This document shows, in pieces, positions 1-10,501 of a stretch of 64,000 nt of DNA. This DNA is from Lachancea kluyveri NRRL Y-12651 (lineage: Eukaryota > Ascomycota > Saccharomycetes > Saccharomycetales > Saccharomycetaceae). The DNA lies in assembly GCA_000149225.2 (NCBI GenBank), contig CM000688.1, positions 868,001-932,000 on the forward strand, read 5' to 3'. The position numbers were made by a program, and so were the translations under genes. Each line of letters opens with the position of its first letter. Position 1 is the first letter of the stretch. The notes under the pieces are model-generated. The model searched no databases. It was given only the letters and a program-made list of their open reading frames with translations, and had not been told where the DNA came from.

Positions 1-1
1 T

Positions 2-3000
2 GCTAGGACGATCGATGAAGTCGAATATCTACTATCGGTAGAAAACGACTTACTGCATAAATTACAACACACACAAGATACACAGCATCCAGTCAAAGTT
101 CCCTCGAATGATAACAGCAACCAGGACTTTAGTGTAATGGACAATTTGAATCTGTACAAGACTGTCAACTCTATTGCCACCTCAGTCATCTCGTTATCTC
201 GGACATTGTCTCAGCATCAGCAACAGACCCACCAGCGACAGCAGCAACAACAAACGCAGTGGATGATATCGCCTTCAAACGCTGCCAAACAGAGGCGCCG
301 TCCCCAGAGTTCTGCAGCAGCCCTTTGGAGCAATAGTTCACATCATAGCATTACTAGCATACTACTGGCCAGGGCCGCTACACCGAAGTTTAAGAACGAC
401 AGCCCTAAAAAGCTGGTATTTCACAACAGTGGGAGCATCAAGAAAACGTGGAAGCACAGCGTTTCTGATTCCGGTTTAGTGACGCCGACCAAGTCCAATT
501 TTATTGGCCCTTTGAAACCCTTGAATAACAACACCAGTTTGCACGATCTCGAGGAAGTGAACTCTTCTGGTTCTGAAGTCGAGAAAACTCCCAAAATAGA
601 CCGTGCCGAATCTTTGATTTCAAGTGTCACCTATGACTCACAATTCTCAAACAACGGAAGCAACATGCACGTCCAACTTCAAAGTCCTTTGAAAACACCC
701 GACGGTCCATTACTAAAAAGAAAGGAGAACCATTATAATCTAAGGGAGTTCAACTTTGAAGAAAAAATTGACGGAAAGAACGTTATTGAAAGTGAAGTTG
801 GAGATGTCGGTGGAGATGATGGTGTTACCGATGAAGGTGTTGATGATGGTGAAGGTGTTATAGGTGAAGGAGTCGATGGTGATGTCGATGATGATGTCGA
901 TGACGATGATAATGATATCGATAATGGTGATGTCGACGACGACGATGACGACGACGGTGTTTCATCTTTTATTACGTCATACGAAGAGGAAATGCAAGAT
1001 GATACAATAACAGAACTAGCTGGCGAAAAACAACCCGAAACTAGGACAAATAGAGCATTTAGTAGTGGCCGTATTAGCATTCTCAGACGCAGCCCTATGA
1101 ATTCACCCAACAGAGAAGTGCAGTCACCATCTCAACCTGTATTCGAAGACCCGTCATTTGTTGAAAAGGATGAAATTTTGAGAAAAAATGAAATCGAATT
1201 GTGCAATTTACAAACCACAACTTCGGTTATCATTTCAGTCCCTGAAGTAACCGATAAAAGGAGAATATCAAGGGATGTCGATGTCGAATCTGTCAATACC
1301 GACTTATTGTTACAATCTGCCCATACCAGTCCAGAGAAACTTGCTGTAACAGAAAACACCAGAGAGCATCTTGACGTTCTAGATGGCGGTAAACCCGGTG
1401 ATGTGACTGGCGCCAAGCTGACTTCCACCCCAAGTATACATTCGATTGTTAGTGGTGAATCAATTTCATCTTTCAACACCGTTGATACCTTTGATAAATG
1501 TGCTGGAAAAACCACCAACATAAAATTTACCGATTTACGCCAGCAATTTCAAAACCAAAAAATGTCCCTTGGCAGCGCAGACTCCTTATTGGATGATGAG
1601 TGCACAGACGATGGATTTAAAAATAAATACCTTTTCTCGCCAGATATCGAAAGCTTAGATAACGCATCGCCGGAGAAAAATGTCGAAGAATTGAAAAACA
1701 AGTTTCTTGGCTGTGGTGAGGATGAGGATGAGGATGGAAACGAAGATGAAGATAGAGACGAAAAAGAAGACCAAGGTGAAGAAGAAGATTGTGATCATGA
1801 CAATGATGAAAAGCCAGAGCATAAAGTAGGCAGCTATCATGTTACCCACAAAAACCGTCAAGAAGAAGTGACATGTGGCACGCCTCATGCAAACCATCGT
1901 CGTAGTGTCACTCCTATTTTATCTCCAACTGCGACGGATAAGAACAGATTAACAAGTATTGCAAATATGACAGATGACTCTTTTCATGAAGACCCAGTTA
2001 ATATCGCGTTGATGAAATTGGAAGGCACTTACAAAAAGACTAGTGGAGAAAATGACGCAACAGAGGTGAGTACTGATGATAGCCCAACTAGCAGTGCATT
2101 AGCCAGGGAAGTTGACAACTTGCACATTGCTGATATACAATTTCCAAATGGCATGGACACTAAAAGACGGTCGATGTTTATTGAAAGAAGAAGACAAACA
2201 ATGGTCGATTTGCCCTTCACACCATCTTCTCGTAGCATCGATAAAGATGAAGTTGCTAAAACTTCAGAAGAACAAATACGAGAGCTTTTACAAAATTATA
2301 AGTTGCAAGATCCAAGGTTGCATATTAACAACATCGACCAGCACGTCCCCTTCATCTTAATGTACGATTCGCTTTCTATTGCCAAGCAAATGACACTGAT
2401 AGAGAAGGAAGTTCTTAGTGAAGTTGACTGGAAAGATCTTTTGGATTTAAATGCGACGGAAAAATTGCCGCAGGTGACGAGTTGGTTACAGCTGCTGGTT
2501 CAAAATGAAAGCATGACAGGTATCGATTTGGCTATCGCGAGGTTCAACCTTACAGTAGACTGGATCATGTCCGAAATTGTGATGACCAAAGACATAAAGC
2601 TCAGAAGAAACACTATCCAAAGGTTTATACACGTTGCAGAGCACTGCAAAGATTTCCAAAACTACAATACATTGTTGCAGATTGTTCTGGCCCTAAATTC
2701 TATTGTGGTCCAAAAGTTTACAGACACTTGGAGGTTGATTGAGCCTGGTGATTTACTTACATGGGAAGAATTAAAGAAGGTGCCGTCATTGGATGGGAAC
2801 TATTCAAATGTCAGAAAGCTGTTGAACGAAATCAATCCGATTAAAGGTTGTATTCCATTTATTGTTGTTTATTTGTCAGACCTTTCCTTGAACGCAGAAA
2901 AGAAGAACTGGATAATTCCCAACAAGGTGGTCAACTATAGCAAGTTTCAGACCAACGTTCAGATCGTCAAGAACTTTATTCAGAGAGTCCAGTGGTCAAA

Positions 3001-3100
3001 ATTCTACGATATCGAGGTTGATAATGAATTATTGAGCAAATGCGTATACATTAGTTGCCTTACCCATGAAGAAATCAAACATTTGGCTACCATTAAATAA
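2..3100 (+). CDS. LTE1: Lte1, mitotic-exit guanine-nucleotide-exchange-factor-like protein (5' partial)
   Basis: The frame is open from the first bases of the window (reads ARTIDEVEYLL...), so the true start and the N-terminal RasGEF-N part lie outside; about 1032 C-terminal residues are present. The last 250 or so residues form a CDC25/RasGEF-type catalytic domain, with runs such as HVPFILMYDSLS, EEVDWKDLLDL-like and CIPFIVVYLSDLSLNAEKK that match S. cerevisiae Lte1. The middle is low-complexity, with acidic Asp/Glu tracts. Lte1 sits at the bud cortex and helps trigger mitotic exit, especially in the cold, by opposing Kin4 and the spindle position checkpoint; whether it has exchange activity is disputed in the known protein. 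MAK16 and DRS2 follow on the same strand, as in S. cerevisiae chromosome I. Identity is firm; only the N-terminus is missing. Confidence 0.95.
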   Translation, partial: ARTIDEVEYLLSVENDLLHKLQHTQDTQHPVKVPSNDNSNQDFSVMDNLNLYKTVNSIATSVISLSRTLSQHQQQTHQRQQQQQTQWMISPSNAAKQRRRPQSSAAALWSNSSHHSITSILLARAATPKFKNDSPKKLVFHNSGSIKKTWKHSVSDSGLVTPTKSNFIGPLKPLNNNTSLHDLEEVNSSGSEVEKTPKIDRAESLISSVTYDSQFSNNGSNMHVQLQSPLKTPDGPLLKRKENHYNLREFNFEEKIDGKNVIESEVGDVGGDDGVTDEGVDDGEGVIGEGVDGDVDDDVDDDDNDIDNGDVDDDDDDDGVSSFITSYEEEMQDDTITELAGEKQPETRTNRAFSSGRISILRRSPMNSPNREVQSPSQPVFEDPSFVEKDEILRKNEIELCNLQTTTSVIISVPEVTDKRRISRDVDVESVNTDLLLQSAHTSPEKLAVTENTREHLDVLDGGKPGDVTGAKLTSTPSIHSIVSGESISSFNTVDTFDKCAGKTTNIKFTDLRQQFQNQKMSLGSADSLLDDECTDDGFKNKYLFSPDIESLDNASPEKNVEELKNKFLGCGEDEDEDGNEDEDRDEKEDQGEEEDCDHDNDEKPEHKVGSYHVTHKNRQEEVTCGTPHANHRRSVTPILSPTATDKNRLTSIANMTDDSFHEDPVNIALMKLEGTYKKTSGENDATEVSTDDSPTSSALAREVDNLHIADIQFPNGMDTKRRSMFIERRRQTMVDLPFTPSSRSIDKDEVAKTSEEQIRELLQNYKLQDPRLHINNIDQHVPFILMYDSLSIAKQMTLIEKEVLSEVDWKDLLDLNATEKLPQVTSWLQLLVQNESMTGIDLAIARFNLTVDWIMSEIVMTKDIKLRRNTIQRFIHVAEHCKDFQNYNTLLQIVLALNSIVVQKFTDTWRLIEPGDLLTWEELKKVPSLDGNYSNVRKLLNEINPIKGCIPFIVVYLSDLSLNAEKKNWIIPNKVVNYSKFQTNVQIVKNFIQRVQWSKFYDIEVDNELLSKCVYISCLTHEEIKHLATIK
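790..957 (+). repeat. Acidic GAT/GAC-rich codon repeat inside LTE1
   Basis: A degenerate trinucleotide tract (GAT, GTC, GAC, GGT) encodes a run of Asp with Gly and Val. It stays in frame and lies in the disordered middle of Lte1. Such tracts change length by slippage; the S. cerevisiae protein as I recall it lacks a comparable Asp/Gly run here. Confidence 0.7.
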
Positions 3101-3207
3101 AATGACCTCTAACTATTTAGCACAGTAAGTTACCTAGAAACGTTATGTAACTAATAAACAATCATCATTTGGAGGATTGATATTTTATATAGTTGTCTAT
3201 ATATAGG

Positions 3208-3215
3208 CGGGTAAC
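3208..3215 (+). promoter_or_regulatory. Reb1-type site upstream of MAK16
   Basis: CGGGTAAC matches the Reb1 general regulatory factor consensus. It lies about 150 bp before the MAK16 start, between LTE1 and MAK16, where Reb1 could both clear nucleosomes for MAK16 and stop read-through from LTE1. Motif match only. Confidence 0.5.
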
Positions 3216-3270
3216 CCTCTATTCTTGGCTGGCAAGGCGTTTCTTTTTCTGAGAAAAAAAATTTTTTTTC

Positions 3271-3303
3271 TGAAAAATATTTCATGTGATGAGATGAGAT
3301 GAG
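3271..3303 (+). promoter_or_regulatory. RRPE + PAC elements of MAK16
   Basis: TGAAAAATATTTC (3271-3283) resembles the ribosomal RNA processing element, and GATGAGATGAGATGAG (3288-3303) is a triple overlapping PAC core (GATGAG). The pair ends about 57 bp before the start codon, the usual arrangement in ribosome-biogenesis genes, where Dot6/Tod6 and Stb3 bind. The same pair occurs before RPA190 and RPA43 in this window. Confidence 0.7.
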
Positions 3304-3359
3304 CATTCAAATAGTGTGTTGATATCCCGGAAGCTAATCAGATTATAACTACGGCAACG

Positions 3360-4256
3360 ATGTCTGACGAAATCATCTGGCAGGTTATTAACCAGAAATT
3401 CTGTGCCTATAAGGTGAAGACTGATAAAGGACAGAATTTCTGTAGAAATGAATACAATGTCACTGGGTTGTGTACAAGGCAATCATGCCCTTTGGCTAAT
3501 TCCAAGTATGCTACTGTAAAGAGTATTGATGGCAAGCTGTATTTATATATGAAGACTGCAGAAAGGGCACATACACCCGCAAAACTATGGGAAAGGATTA
3601 AGCTTTCCAAGAACTACACCAAAGCCCTGAAGCAAGTTGATGACCATTTACTTTACTGGAACAAGTTTTTGATCCATAAATGTAAGCAAAGATTGACCAG
3701 GTTGACCCAGGTAGCTATCACTGAGAGACGTATGGCTCTAAGAGAGGAGGAAAGACACTATGTTGGTGTTGCACCAAAGATCAAAAGAAGAGAGGAAAAT
3801 AGAGAAAGGAAGGCTTTAGCAGCTGCTAAGATTGAAAAGGCCATTGAGAAGGAATTGTTAGAAAGACTGAAGAGTGGGGCTTATGGTGATAAGCCATTGA
3901 ATGTCGACGAAAGCATTTGGAAGAAGGTTTTAGGCCATGTCGAAGATGAACAAGAAGAAGAGGAAGATTGGGATGAAGAAGAAGATGATGAAAGCGACGT
4001 TGGCGAAGTTGAGTATGTCGAAGACGAAGACGAAGACGATCTTGTAGATGTTGAAGATTTGGAAAGGTGGCTAGATAACTCTGACGTTTCTGACGAAGAT
4101 AGCGATGACGATGACAGCGATAGCGATGATAGCGATGACGAAGAGGAAACATCTAAAAGGCGCAAGAAGGCAGCAGCTGTCAGAAAGAAGCGTGCTAGAG
4201 TTGAAATCGAATATGAGGAGGAGACGCAACCTAACCAACAAGAACTAGCACACTAA
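3360..4256 (+). CDS. MAK16: Mak16, 60S ribosomal subunit assembly factor
   Basis: The 298-residue protein is close in length to S. cerevisiae Mak16 (306). The N-terminal half (residues 1-150) is the conserved Mak16/L28e-like region, with [13 protein letters not shown] and [20 protein letters not shown] nearly unchanged. The C-terminal third is strongly acidic (Asp/Glu/Ser) and ends with a basic patch [13 protein letters not shown] that looks like a nuclear localisation signal. Mak16 is an essential nucleolar protein that joins early pre-60S particles with Rpf1 and is needed for 25S/5.8S rRNA maturation. The start codon follows the PAC/RRPE promoter directly. Neighbours LTE1 and DRS2 are syntenic. 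Confidence 0.97.
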   Translation: MSDEIIWQVINQKFCAYKVKTDKGQNFCRNEYNVTGLCTRQSCPLANSKYATVKSIDGKLYLYMKTAERAHTPAKLWERIKLSKNYTKALKQVDDHLLYWNKFLIHKCKQRLTRLTQVAITERRMALREEERHYVGVAPKIKRREENRERKALAAAKIEKAIEKELLERLKSGAYGDKPLNVDESIWKKVLGHVEDEQEEEEDWDEEEDDESDVGEVEYVEDEDEDDLVDVEDLERWLDNSDVSDEDSDDDDSDSDDSDDEEETSKRRKKAAAVRKKRARVEIEYEEETQPNQQELAH

Positions 4257-4880
4257 ACTGTACATTAAACCTTATTTAATTCAGATAAACACCACCCTAT
4301 ATAGTATAGCATCATTCAAAAGCTTTTTAGGCTCGCAAAGTTATACGGAAAACTCTTTTGGAGCGTCACCCTGCTGTATATGAGATGATTTTTCCAATGA
4401 TGGATACTGTAGGACTGAGTTTACATTCGATCTGCCATGGAATATGAGATGGAGCGAGGGTGTAGGATGTACGCGACCTTTGAAGTCCAATCACTGCATG
4501 CCATCACTTCAGTTTTGAAATTTCCAAAATCTATCATGTAGTCTGCAATACGACAATTGTCCTTGGATATAATGTTGAGCTTCTGCTTCCCACAAAATTT
4601 CCGATTATTTCAATTTCATCGATATAAAAGACGATGATGGTGATAAAGATATATAGTCGAGCCTTTGAGCTCTTCGTAGATATTAGAATTAAACAAAAAG
4701 GGTTGAACTTTTTTATACAACAGGGCATTATTATGGCATTCAACACAATAATATCACATTACACGTAAATATATGTCTATGGTTTCTGTTTTTCTGTAAT
4801 GGTCTCAGTTTCATAACTTCTCGATTAATGCTTATTGCAATTCTACAAAGGGATTTGAGCATCTAGGACTATCAGCAATC
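4257..4880. other. Intergenic region MAK16-DRS2
   Basis: A 624-bp spacer holds the MAK16 terminator and the DRS2 promoter. A TATAAAAG box lies at 4623-4630, rather far (about 250 bp) from the DRS2 start. I see no RNA gene and no convincing small frame. Confidence 0.5.
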
Positions 4881-7800
4881 ATGAGTCACTCACGAAAACC
4901 GCAAGATGATGATACACTTTTTGACATTGACTTCCTAGATGACAGCTACACCCCTGAAACTGGTGGCACTAGCGGCCACGGTGCTGGAAATGGCGCAATT
5001 ATTGATACCAGCTTCGACGCCTTGGAAGGCTTACGGAACGGAATAATACCTCAAGAGACGATCGACCTCGACAGGGATTCATACCATCATGACAGTATCG
5101 AAAATGATATTATAGAGGATCCTTTCCTTGACACAACAAGTGCTCCTAGAAATTCCAATTTCGATTTATCTCGACACCATCAACCAGTAAAGAGGCCTGG
5201 TGGCTTTCGTAAGGCGTATAATAAGCTCAAAACTACATTGGGACTTGGAAATGGTGAGGATGATCACTATCAGAGTTTTGAAATGCATAATTATGATGAC
5301 ACTAATGATGTCGACCGCTATGTGAACTCCAGGAACAAGTACCATATCAAGGTCCTCTTTAACAAATACATCTTGAGGAAGAATATTAGCTCTGCAGCAG
5401 ACAATGCGCCAAGACTCATCTACCTCAATGATTATGCCTCTAACGCTAACCTTGGTTACGGTGACAACCACATTTCAACCACGAAGTATAACGCAGCCAC
5501 ATTTTTACCTAAATTTTTGTTCCAAGAATTCTCAAAATATGCGAACTTGTTTTTTTTATTTACTTCTATAATCCAGCAAGTTCCTAATGTTACCCCAACA
5601 AACAGATATACTACGATTGGTACGCTACTGATTGTTTTGATTGTTTCTGCCATCAAGGAAAGTGTGGAAGATATCAAGAGAGCCAATTCTGATAAAGAAC
5701 TGAACTACTCCAAAGCAGAAGTTTATTCCTCACAGTTGGGTGAATTTGTAGTCAAAAAATGGGTTGACATATCTGTCGGTGATATCATCAGAGTTAAATC
5801 CGAGGAATCAATTCCAGCTGACCTAATTGTTTTATCTTCCTCTGAACCTGAAGGTTTGTGTTACATAGAAACGGCAAATTTGGATGGTGAAACAAACTTA
5901 AAGATAAAACAGGCGAGAGTGGAAACTTCCAAGATGATTGATGTGACTAACTTGGGTAAAATCCAGGGCAAACTTCTTTCTGAACAACCAAACTCTAGTC
6001 TATACACATATGAGGGCACCATGACACTTCATGGAAGAGACATCCCTCTATCTCCCGAACAGATGATTTTGAGGGGTGCCACTTTAAGAAACACAGCATG
6101 GATTTTCGGTATTGTTATCTTTACTGGCCACGAGACTAAATTAATGCGTAATGCTACTGCTACTCCGATCAAGAGAACTGCCGTTGAAAGAGTTATTAAT
6201 TTACAAATTGTTGCTTTATTTGGTGTCCTAATTGTATTGGCTTTGATTTCTTCTATTGGTAACGTTATTCAAACCACTGCAAGTGCCAAGCATTTATCCT
6301 ATCTGTACCTAGAGGGCACCAGTAAGGTCGGTCTCTTTTTCAAAGATATCCTTACTTTCTGGATTTTGTTTTCCAATTTGGTTCCTATCTCTTTGTTCGT
6401 CACTGTTGAAATGATTAAGTATTATCAGGCTTATATGATTGCTTCTGATTTAGATTTATACCACGAGGAAACTGACACACCAACCGTGGTTCGTACTTCT
6501 TCTCTAGTGGAAGAATTGGGTCAGATTGAGTACATATTCAGTGACAAGACTGGTACTTTGACTAGAAATGTTATGGAATTCAAGTCATGCTCTATTGCGG
6601 GCCGCTGTTATATTGAAAAAATTCCCGAGGATAAAACTGCTACTATGCAAGACGGTATTGAAACTGGTTACCATAAATTTGAAGTGTTAAAAGAGAAATT
6701 GGCTGATTTTGAGGATGAAGAAGCTACAATTATTGATGGATTTTTAACTCTATTGGCTACTTGCCATACAGTCATACCCGAATTTCAAGAAGATGGCTCT
6801 ATAAAATATCAAGCAGCTTCTCCAGATGAAGGTGCTCTTGTTCAGGGCGGTGCTGATCTTGGATACAAGTTTATCATTCGTAAACCCAACGCTGTGACTA
6901 TTGCATTGGAACAAAGTGGTAAAGAGCTTGAATTTGAACTACTGAATATTTGTGAATTCAATTCTACAAGGAAAAGGATGAGTGCTATTTTCAGAGTTCC
7001 TGATGGGTCAATCAAGCTTTTTTGCAAAGGTGCAGACACTGTCATCTTAGAAAGGCTTGATTCCGAATTCAATCCTTATGTGGAAGCTACCATGAGACAT
7101 TTAGAAGATTATGCAGCAGAAGGTCTAAGAACGTTGTGTCTTGCCACACGTACTGTTCCTGAAAACGAATATCAGGAATGGAAAAAGGTATACGAAGTCG
7201 CTGCAACCACAATGCATAACAGGTCTGAAGAGTTGGATAAGGCAGCTGAATTAATTGAACGGAACCTGCTTTTAATTGGGGCTACCGCCATTGAGGATAA
7301 GTTACAAGATGGGGTTCCAGATACAATTCATACTTTACAAGAAGCGGGAATCAAGGTTTGGGTGCTAACTGGTGACAGACAAGAAACTGCTATTAATATA
7401 GGTATGAGTTGTCGTTTGTTAAGTGAAGATATGAACTTGTTAATTGTAAATGAGGAAAGCAAAGAGGCAACTAGAAACAATCTACTAGACAAACTCAGAG
7501 CTATTGATGAACACCAAATATCCCAACAGGATATGAATACCTTAGCATTAGTAATTGATGGGAAATCACTAGAATATGCATTGGAATCTGATTTAGAAGA
7601 TTACCTTTTAACAATAGGTAAGATGTGCAAGGCAGTCATTTGTTGCCGTGTCTCTCCGTTACAGAAAGCCCTAGTCGTAAAAATGGTAAAGAGGAAAACT
7701 TCCTCTCTGCTACTAGCGATTGGTGACGGTGCTAATGATGTTAGCATGATTCAAGCAGCACATGTCGGAGTGGGCATCAGTGGTATGGAGGGCATGCAGG

Positions 7801-8813
7801 CAGCTCGTTCCGCTGACTTTGCCATCGGACAGTTCATGTTCTTAAGAAAATTACTGTTAGTTCATGGCTCGTGGTCGTATCAGAGAATTTCTCAGGCTAT
7901 TTTGTATTCCTTCTACAAAAATATTGCATTGTACATGACCCAATTTTGGTATGTTTTTGCTAACGCTTTCTCTGGTCAATCAATTATGGAATCGTGGACT
8001 TTGACCTTTTATAATGTCTTTTTCACTGTCACACCACCCTTTGTCATGGGTATTTTTGACCAATTTGTTAGCAGTAGACTCTTAGAACGCTACCCCCAGC
8101 TATACAAATTAGGTCAAAAAGGGCAATTTTTCTCTGTTACTATTTTCTGGGGTTGGGTAATCAATGGTTTCTATCACTCGGCAGTTACTTTTGTTGGTTC
8201 AATTTTGTTCTATCGTAATGGTAATGCTCTACACATGCACGGTGAAACTGCTGACCATTGGACATGGGGGGTGGCTGTTTACACTACCAGTATTATTATT
8301 GTTTTAGGTAAAGCTGCCTTGGTTACTAACTTGTGGACAAAATACACGTTATTGGCTATTCCTGGCTCGTTTATCTTTTGGATAGTGTTTTTCCCGATCT
8401 ATGCGTCTATATTTCCTCACGCCAACGTTTCTAAAGAATACCGAGGTGTTGTCCCACATGTGTACGGCTCTGCCACCTTCTGGTTGATGTGCATTGTTTT
8501 GCCCGTGTTTGCGTTACTAAGAGATTTTGTCTGGAAATATTATAAAAGGACATATATTCCAGAAAGTTATCACGTTGCCCAAGAAATGCAAAAGTATAAC
8601 ATTAGCGATCACAGACCACGTATCAACCAATTTCAAAAAGCCATCAGAAAGGTAAGACAAGTTCAAAGAATGAAGAAGCAGAGAGGGTTTGCATTTTCCC
8701 AAAGTGAGGAAGGTGGTCAAGAAAAAATCATTAGGATGTACGATACCACTCAAAAAAGGGGTGCGCATGGTGAGTTGCGGGATGCTTCTGCCAATCCATT
8801 TAAGGATATTTGA
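4881..8813 (+). CDS. DRS2: Drs2, P4-ATPase aminophospholipid flippase of the trans-Golgi
   Basis: The 1310-residue P4-type ATPase moves phosphatidylserine and phosphatidylethanolamine to the cytosolic leaflet of trans-Golgi and endosomal membranes, together with a Cdc50 subunit, and supports vesicle budding. The phosphorylated aspartate is D555 in DKTGT; the LDGETNLK actuator loop, the DGANDV hinge motif and about ten hydrophobic segments are present. The N-terminus carries the family motif DDTLFDIDFLDD. The C-terminus ends in NPFKD (1305-1309), matching the NPFxD endocytic signal read by Sla1. The C-terminal tail is where PI4P, Arl1 and Gea2 act in the known protein. Length and motifs agree with the S. 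cerevisiae orthologue (1355 residues). Confidence 0.97.
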   Translation: MSHSRKPQDDDTLFDIDFLDDSYTPETGGTSGHGAGNGAIIDTSFDALEGLRNGIIPQETIDLDRDSYHHDSIENDIIEDPFLDTTSAPRNSNFDLSRHHQPVKRPGGFRKAYNKLKTTLGLGNGEDDHYQSFEMHNYDDTNDVDRYVNSRNKYHIKVLFNKYILRKNISSAADNAPRLIYLNDYASNANLGYGDNHISTTKYNAATFLPKFLFQEFSKYANLFFLFTSIIQQVPNVTPTNRYTTIGTLLIVLIVSAIKESVEDIKRANSDKELNYSKAEVYSSQLGEFVVKKWVDISVGDIIRVKSEESIPADLIVLSSSEPEGLCYIETANLDGETNLKIKQARVETSKMIDVTNLGKIQGKLLSEQPNSSLYTYEGTMTLHGRDIPLSPEQMILRGATLRNTAWIFGIVIFTGHETKLMRNATATPIKRTAVERVINLQIVALFGVLIVLALISSIGNVIQTTASAKHLSYLYLEGTSKVGLFFKDILTFWILFSNLVPISLFVTVEMIKYYQAYMIASDLDLYHEETDTPTVVRTSSLVEELGQIEYIFSDKTGTLTRNVMEFKSCSIAGRCYIEKIPEDKTATMQDGIETGYHKFEVLKEKLADFEDEEATIIDGFLTLLATCHTVIPEFQEDGSIKYQAASPDEGALVQGGADLGYKFIIRKPNAVTIALEQSGKELEFELLNICEFNSTRKRMSAIFRVPDGSIKLFCKGADTVILERLDSEFNPYVEATMRHLEDYAAEGLRTLCLATRTVPENEYQEWKKVYEVAATTMHNRSEELDKAAELIERNLLLIGATAIEDKLQDGVPDTIHTLQEAGIKVWVLTGDRQETAINIGMSCRLLSEDMNLLIVNEESKEATRNNLLDKLRAIDEHQISQQDMNTLALVIDGKSLEYALESDLEDYLLTIGKMCKAVICCRVSPLQKALVVKMVKRKTSSLLLAIGDGANDVSMIQAAHVGVGISGMEGMQAARSADFAIGQFMFLRKLLLVHGSWSYQRISQAILYSFYKNIALYMTQFWYVFANAFSGQSIMESWTLTFYNVFFTVTPPFVMGIFDQFVSSRLLERYPQLYKLGQKGQFFSVTIFWGWVINGFYHSAVTFVGSILFYRNGNALHMHGETADHWTWGVAVYTTSIIIVLGKAALVTNLWTKYTLLAIPGSFIFWIVFFPIYASIFPHANVSKEYRGVVPHVYGSATFWLMCIVLPVFALLRDFVWKYYKRTYIPESYHVAQEMQKYNISDHRPRINQFQKAIRKVRQVQRMKKQRGFAFSQSEEGGQEKIIRMYDTTQKRGAHGELRDASANPFKDI

Positions 8814-8904
8814 AGATTAATCTTTGGTGAATAAAAATTTTTTTTCTAATTAACTCATTTACACGCCTTTGTATATTATGCACGTTCTATTCAACATTCT
8901 TTAA

Positions 8905-10278
8905 TTACAATCTAATGGTGTTCAAGTCCAAATCTTTATGGATGAAAGCCTTGTTACCACCAGCACCTAGATAGTCGCTAGCAACTTGGCCAGTACCTCT
9001 AATTTGGTATTGGTAACTAACCAAGCCATCAAGGCCAACTGGTCCACGGGCGTGGATCTTGCTAGTAGAAATTCCAACCTCAGTACCAAACCCATATCTA
9101 AAACCGTCAGCAAACCTAGTTGAGGCATTCCAGTAGACACCAGAGGAATCGACACCTTTCAAAAAGAATTCAGCATCCTCTTTGTTCTCGGTAATAATAG
9201 CATCTGTATGCTTGGAGGAATGTAGGTTGATGTGCTGAACAGCCTCCTGGGTGGAAGAAACAAACTTTACGGCACAGTCCAAAGACAAAAACTCTTTATC
9301 GAAATCTTCAGCCTCATTGGCCTCAACAATCTTTTGTTCAAGAGCTTCGTCTAGCTTACCATTCTCTTTTAATTTGGATACATAAGCTTCCTTGACGTCC
9401 TTGGTTAAGTGGACGATGACGTTGCCTTCAAGCGTTAAATTTTCTAACACTTCCCACCAATTCTTCAAAGCTGGGTTAATCAATATGGTTTCTACAGCAT
9501 TACAACCGGCAGGATAGTTAGTCTTGGCATCCAACGTAATTCTTTTTGCCTTTTCTAGGTCGGCATCCTCATCCAAATAAATAGAACAGATCCCGTCTGC
9601 ATGACCTAAAACGGGAATTTTAGTTGAGCATTTGATTTGTCTAACCAAAGCATTAGAACCACGAGGAACAACCAAGTCAATGTAAGCATCTTGATCTAAT
9701 AAGTCAGAAACGTCCTGTCTTGTTTCGATCAACTGAACGGCACCTGAAGGAACACCGGTGAGTTTCTCATTTTCGGCAATTATGGTATTGATAATACGAG
9801 ACATTTCTCTAAAAGTGTTGACAGATTCCTTGCCACCTTTCAAAATGGCAGCGTTACCAGACTTGATACTCAGAGCTGTGATGTTGGCAATAACTTCTGG
9901 CCTAGATTCAAATATGACTAGTAAAACACCAACTGGGGCTGTGACTTGATATAAAGTCAGGTTTTCATCTAACTCTCTGGCCATCTTAATTTTACCGACT
10001 GGGTCTTCTAACTCAGCGACATCCTTAATACCTTGCAGCATAGTTTCAAACTTATCACCCTTGAATAAGTCTAGTCTCTTTATCAAGGAATCAGATAAGT
10101 TCGTTTCCTTGGCATTTTGCAAATCCACTTTGTTGGCTTTTTCGATTGATTCGGCGTTAGCCTTCAAGCCATCATGGATAATGTATAGAATCTTGGAGCG
10201 TTGCTCGTCGGATAAAGTTTTTAAGATATTACCTGCCAAACGAGCTTTTTGAGCAATCTTTTCTGCAGTAGATGACAT
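8905..10278 (-). CDS. PRO2: Pro2, gamma-glutamyl phosphate reductase
   Basis: The enzyme reduces gamma-glutamyl phosphate to glutamate semialdehyde with NADPH, the second step of proline synthesis from glutamate. I start it at the ATG at 10278 (MSSTAEKIAQKARLAGNILK), giving 457 residues against 456 in S. cerevisiae; an in-frame ATG 51 codons upstream (10431) is judged non-coding because the extension has no counterpart and overlaps promoter sequence. Aldehyde-dehydrogenase-type features are visible: VIFESRPEVIANI, GNAAILKGGKES and the catalytic cysteine in TNYPAGCNAVE. Conservation is very high throughout. It is convergent with DRS2 (91 bp apart). In S. cerevisiae this gene is on chromosome XV beside FRT1. 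Confidence 0.97.
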   Translation of the reverse strand: MSSTAEKIAQKARLAGNILKTLSDEQRSKILYIIHDGLKANAESIEKANKVDLQNAKETNLSDSLIKRLDLFKGDKFETMLQGIKDVAELEDPVGKIKMARELDENLTLYQVTAPVGVLLVIFESRPEVIANITALSIKSGNAAILKGGKESVNTFREMSRIINTIIAENEKLTGVPSGAVQLIETRQDVSDLLDQDAYIDLVVPRGSNALVRQIKCSTKIPVLGHADGICSIYLDEDADLEKAKRITLDAKTNYPAGCNAVETILINPALKNWWEVLENLTLEGNVIVHLTKDVKEAYVSKLKENGKLDEALEQKIVEANEAEDFDKEFLSLDCAVKFVSSTQEAVQHINLHSSKHTDAIITENKEDAEFFLKGVDSSGVYWNASTRFADGFRYGFGTEVGISTSKIHARGPVGLDGLVSYQYQIRGTGQVASDYLGAGGNKAFIHKDLDLNTIRL

Positions 10279-10378
10279 GGTTTCGTGCTTTTCTTGTGCT
10301 TTAGTCTTTGTAGATATAAAATTAAGAGACCAGAAATGAGTAATCAACAAAAAAATATTTACAATTTTGATGAGCTCT

Positions 10379-10388
10379 GTCACGTGAC
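10379..10388. promoter_or_regulatory. Cbf1-type E-box palindrome upstream of PRO2
   Basis: GTCACGTGAC is a perfect 10-bp palindrome around CACGTG, the site bound by Cbf1 and Pho4. It lies about 100 bp upstream of the PRO2 start. Motif match only. Confidence 0.5.
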
Positions 10389-10501
10389 TACTAAGTAGCG
10401 TCGAGAATCTGCAACTGTGATGGAGTAACATGGATATACTGAAAAAAAAAAAAAAAAAGACAGCTTCCTATCACCTTTAAAGATCAAAGAGCCCGCCTTG
10501 T

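Noticed and set aside
733-1110. 125-codon minus-strand frame opposite LTE1
   Set aside because: A Ser/Thr/Pro shadow of the Asp/Gly codon repeat in LTE1; no start context or homology.
3881-4165. Poly-Ser minus-strand frame opposite MAK16
   Set aside because: The complement of GAT/GAA acidic codons; typical shadow frame.
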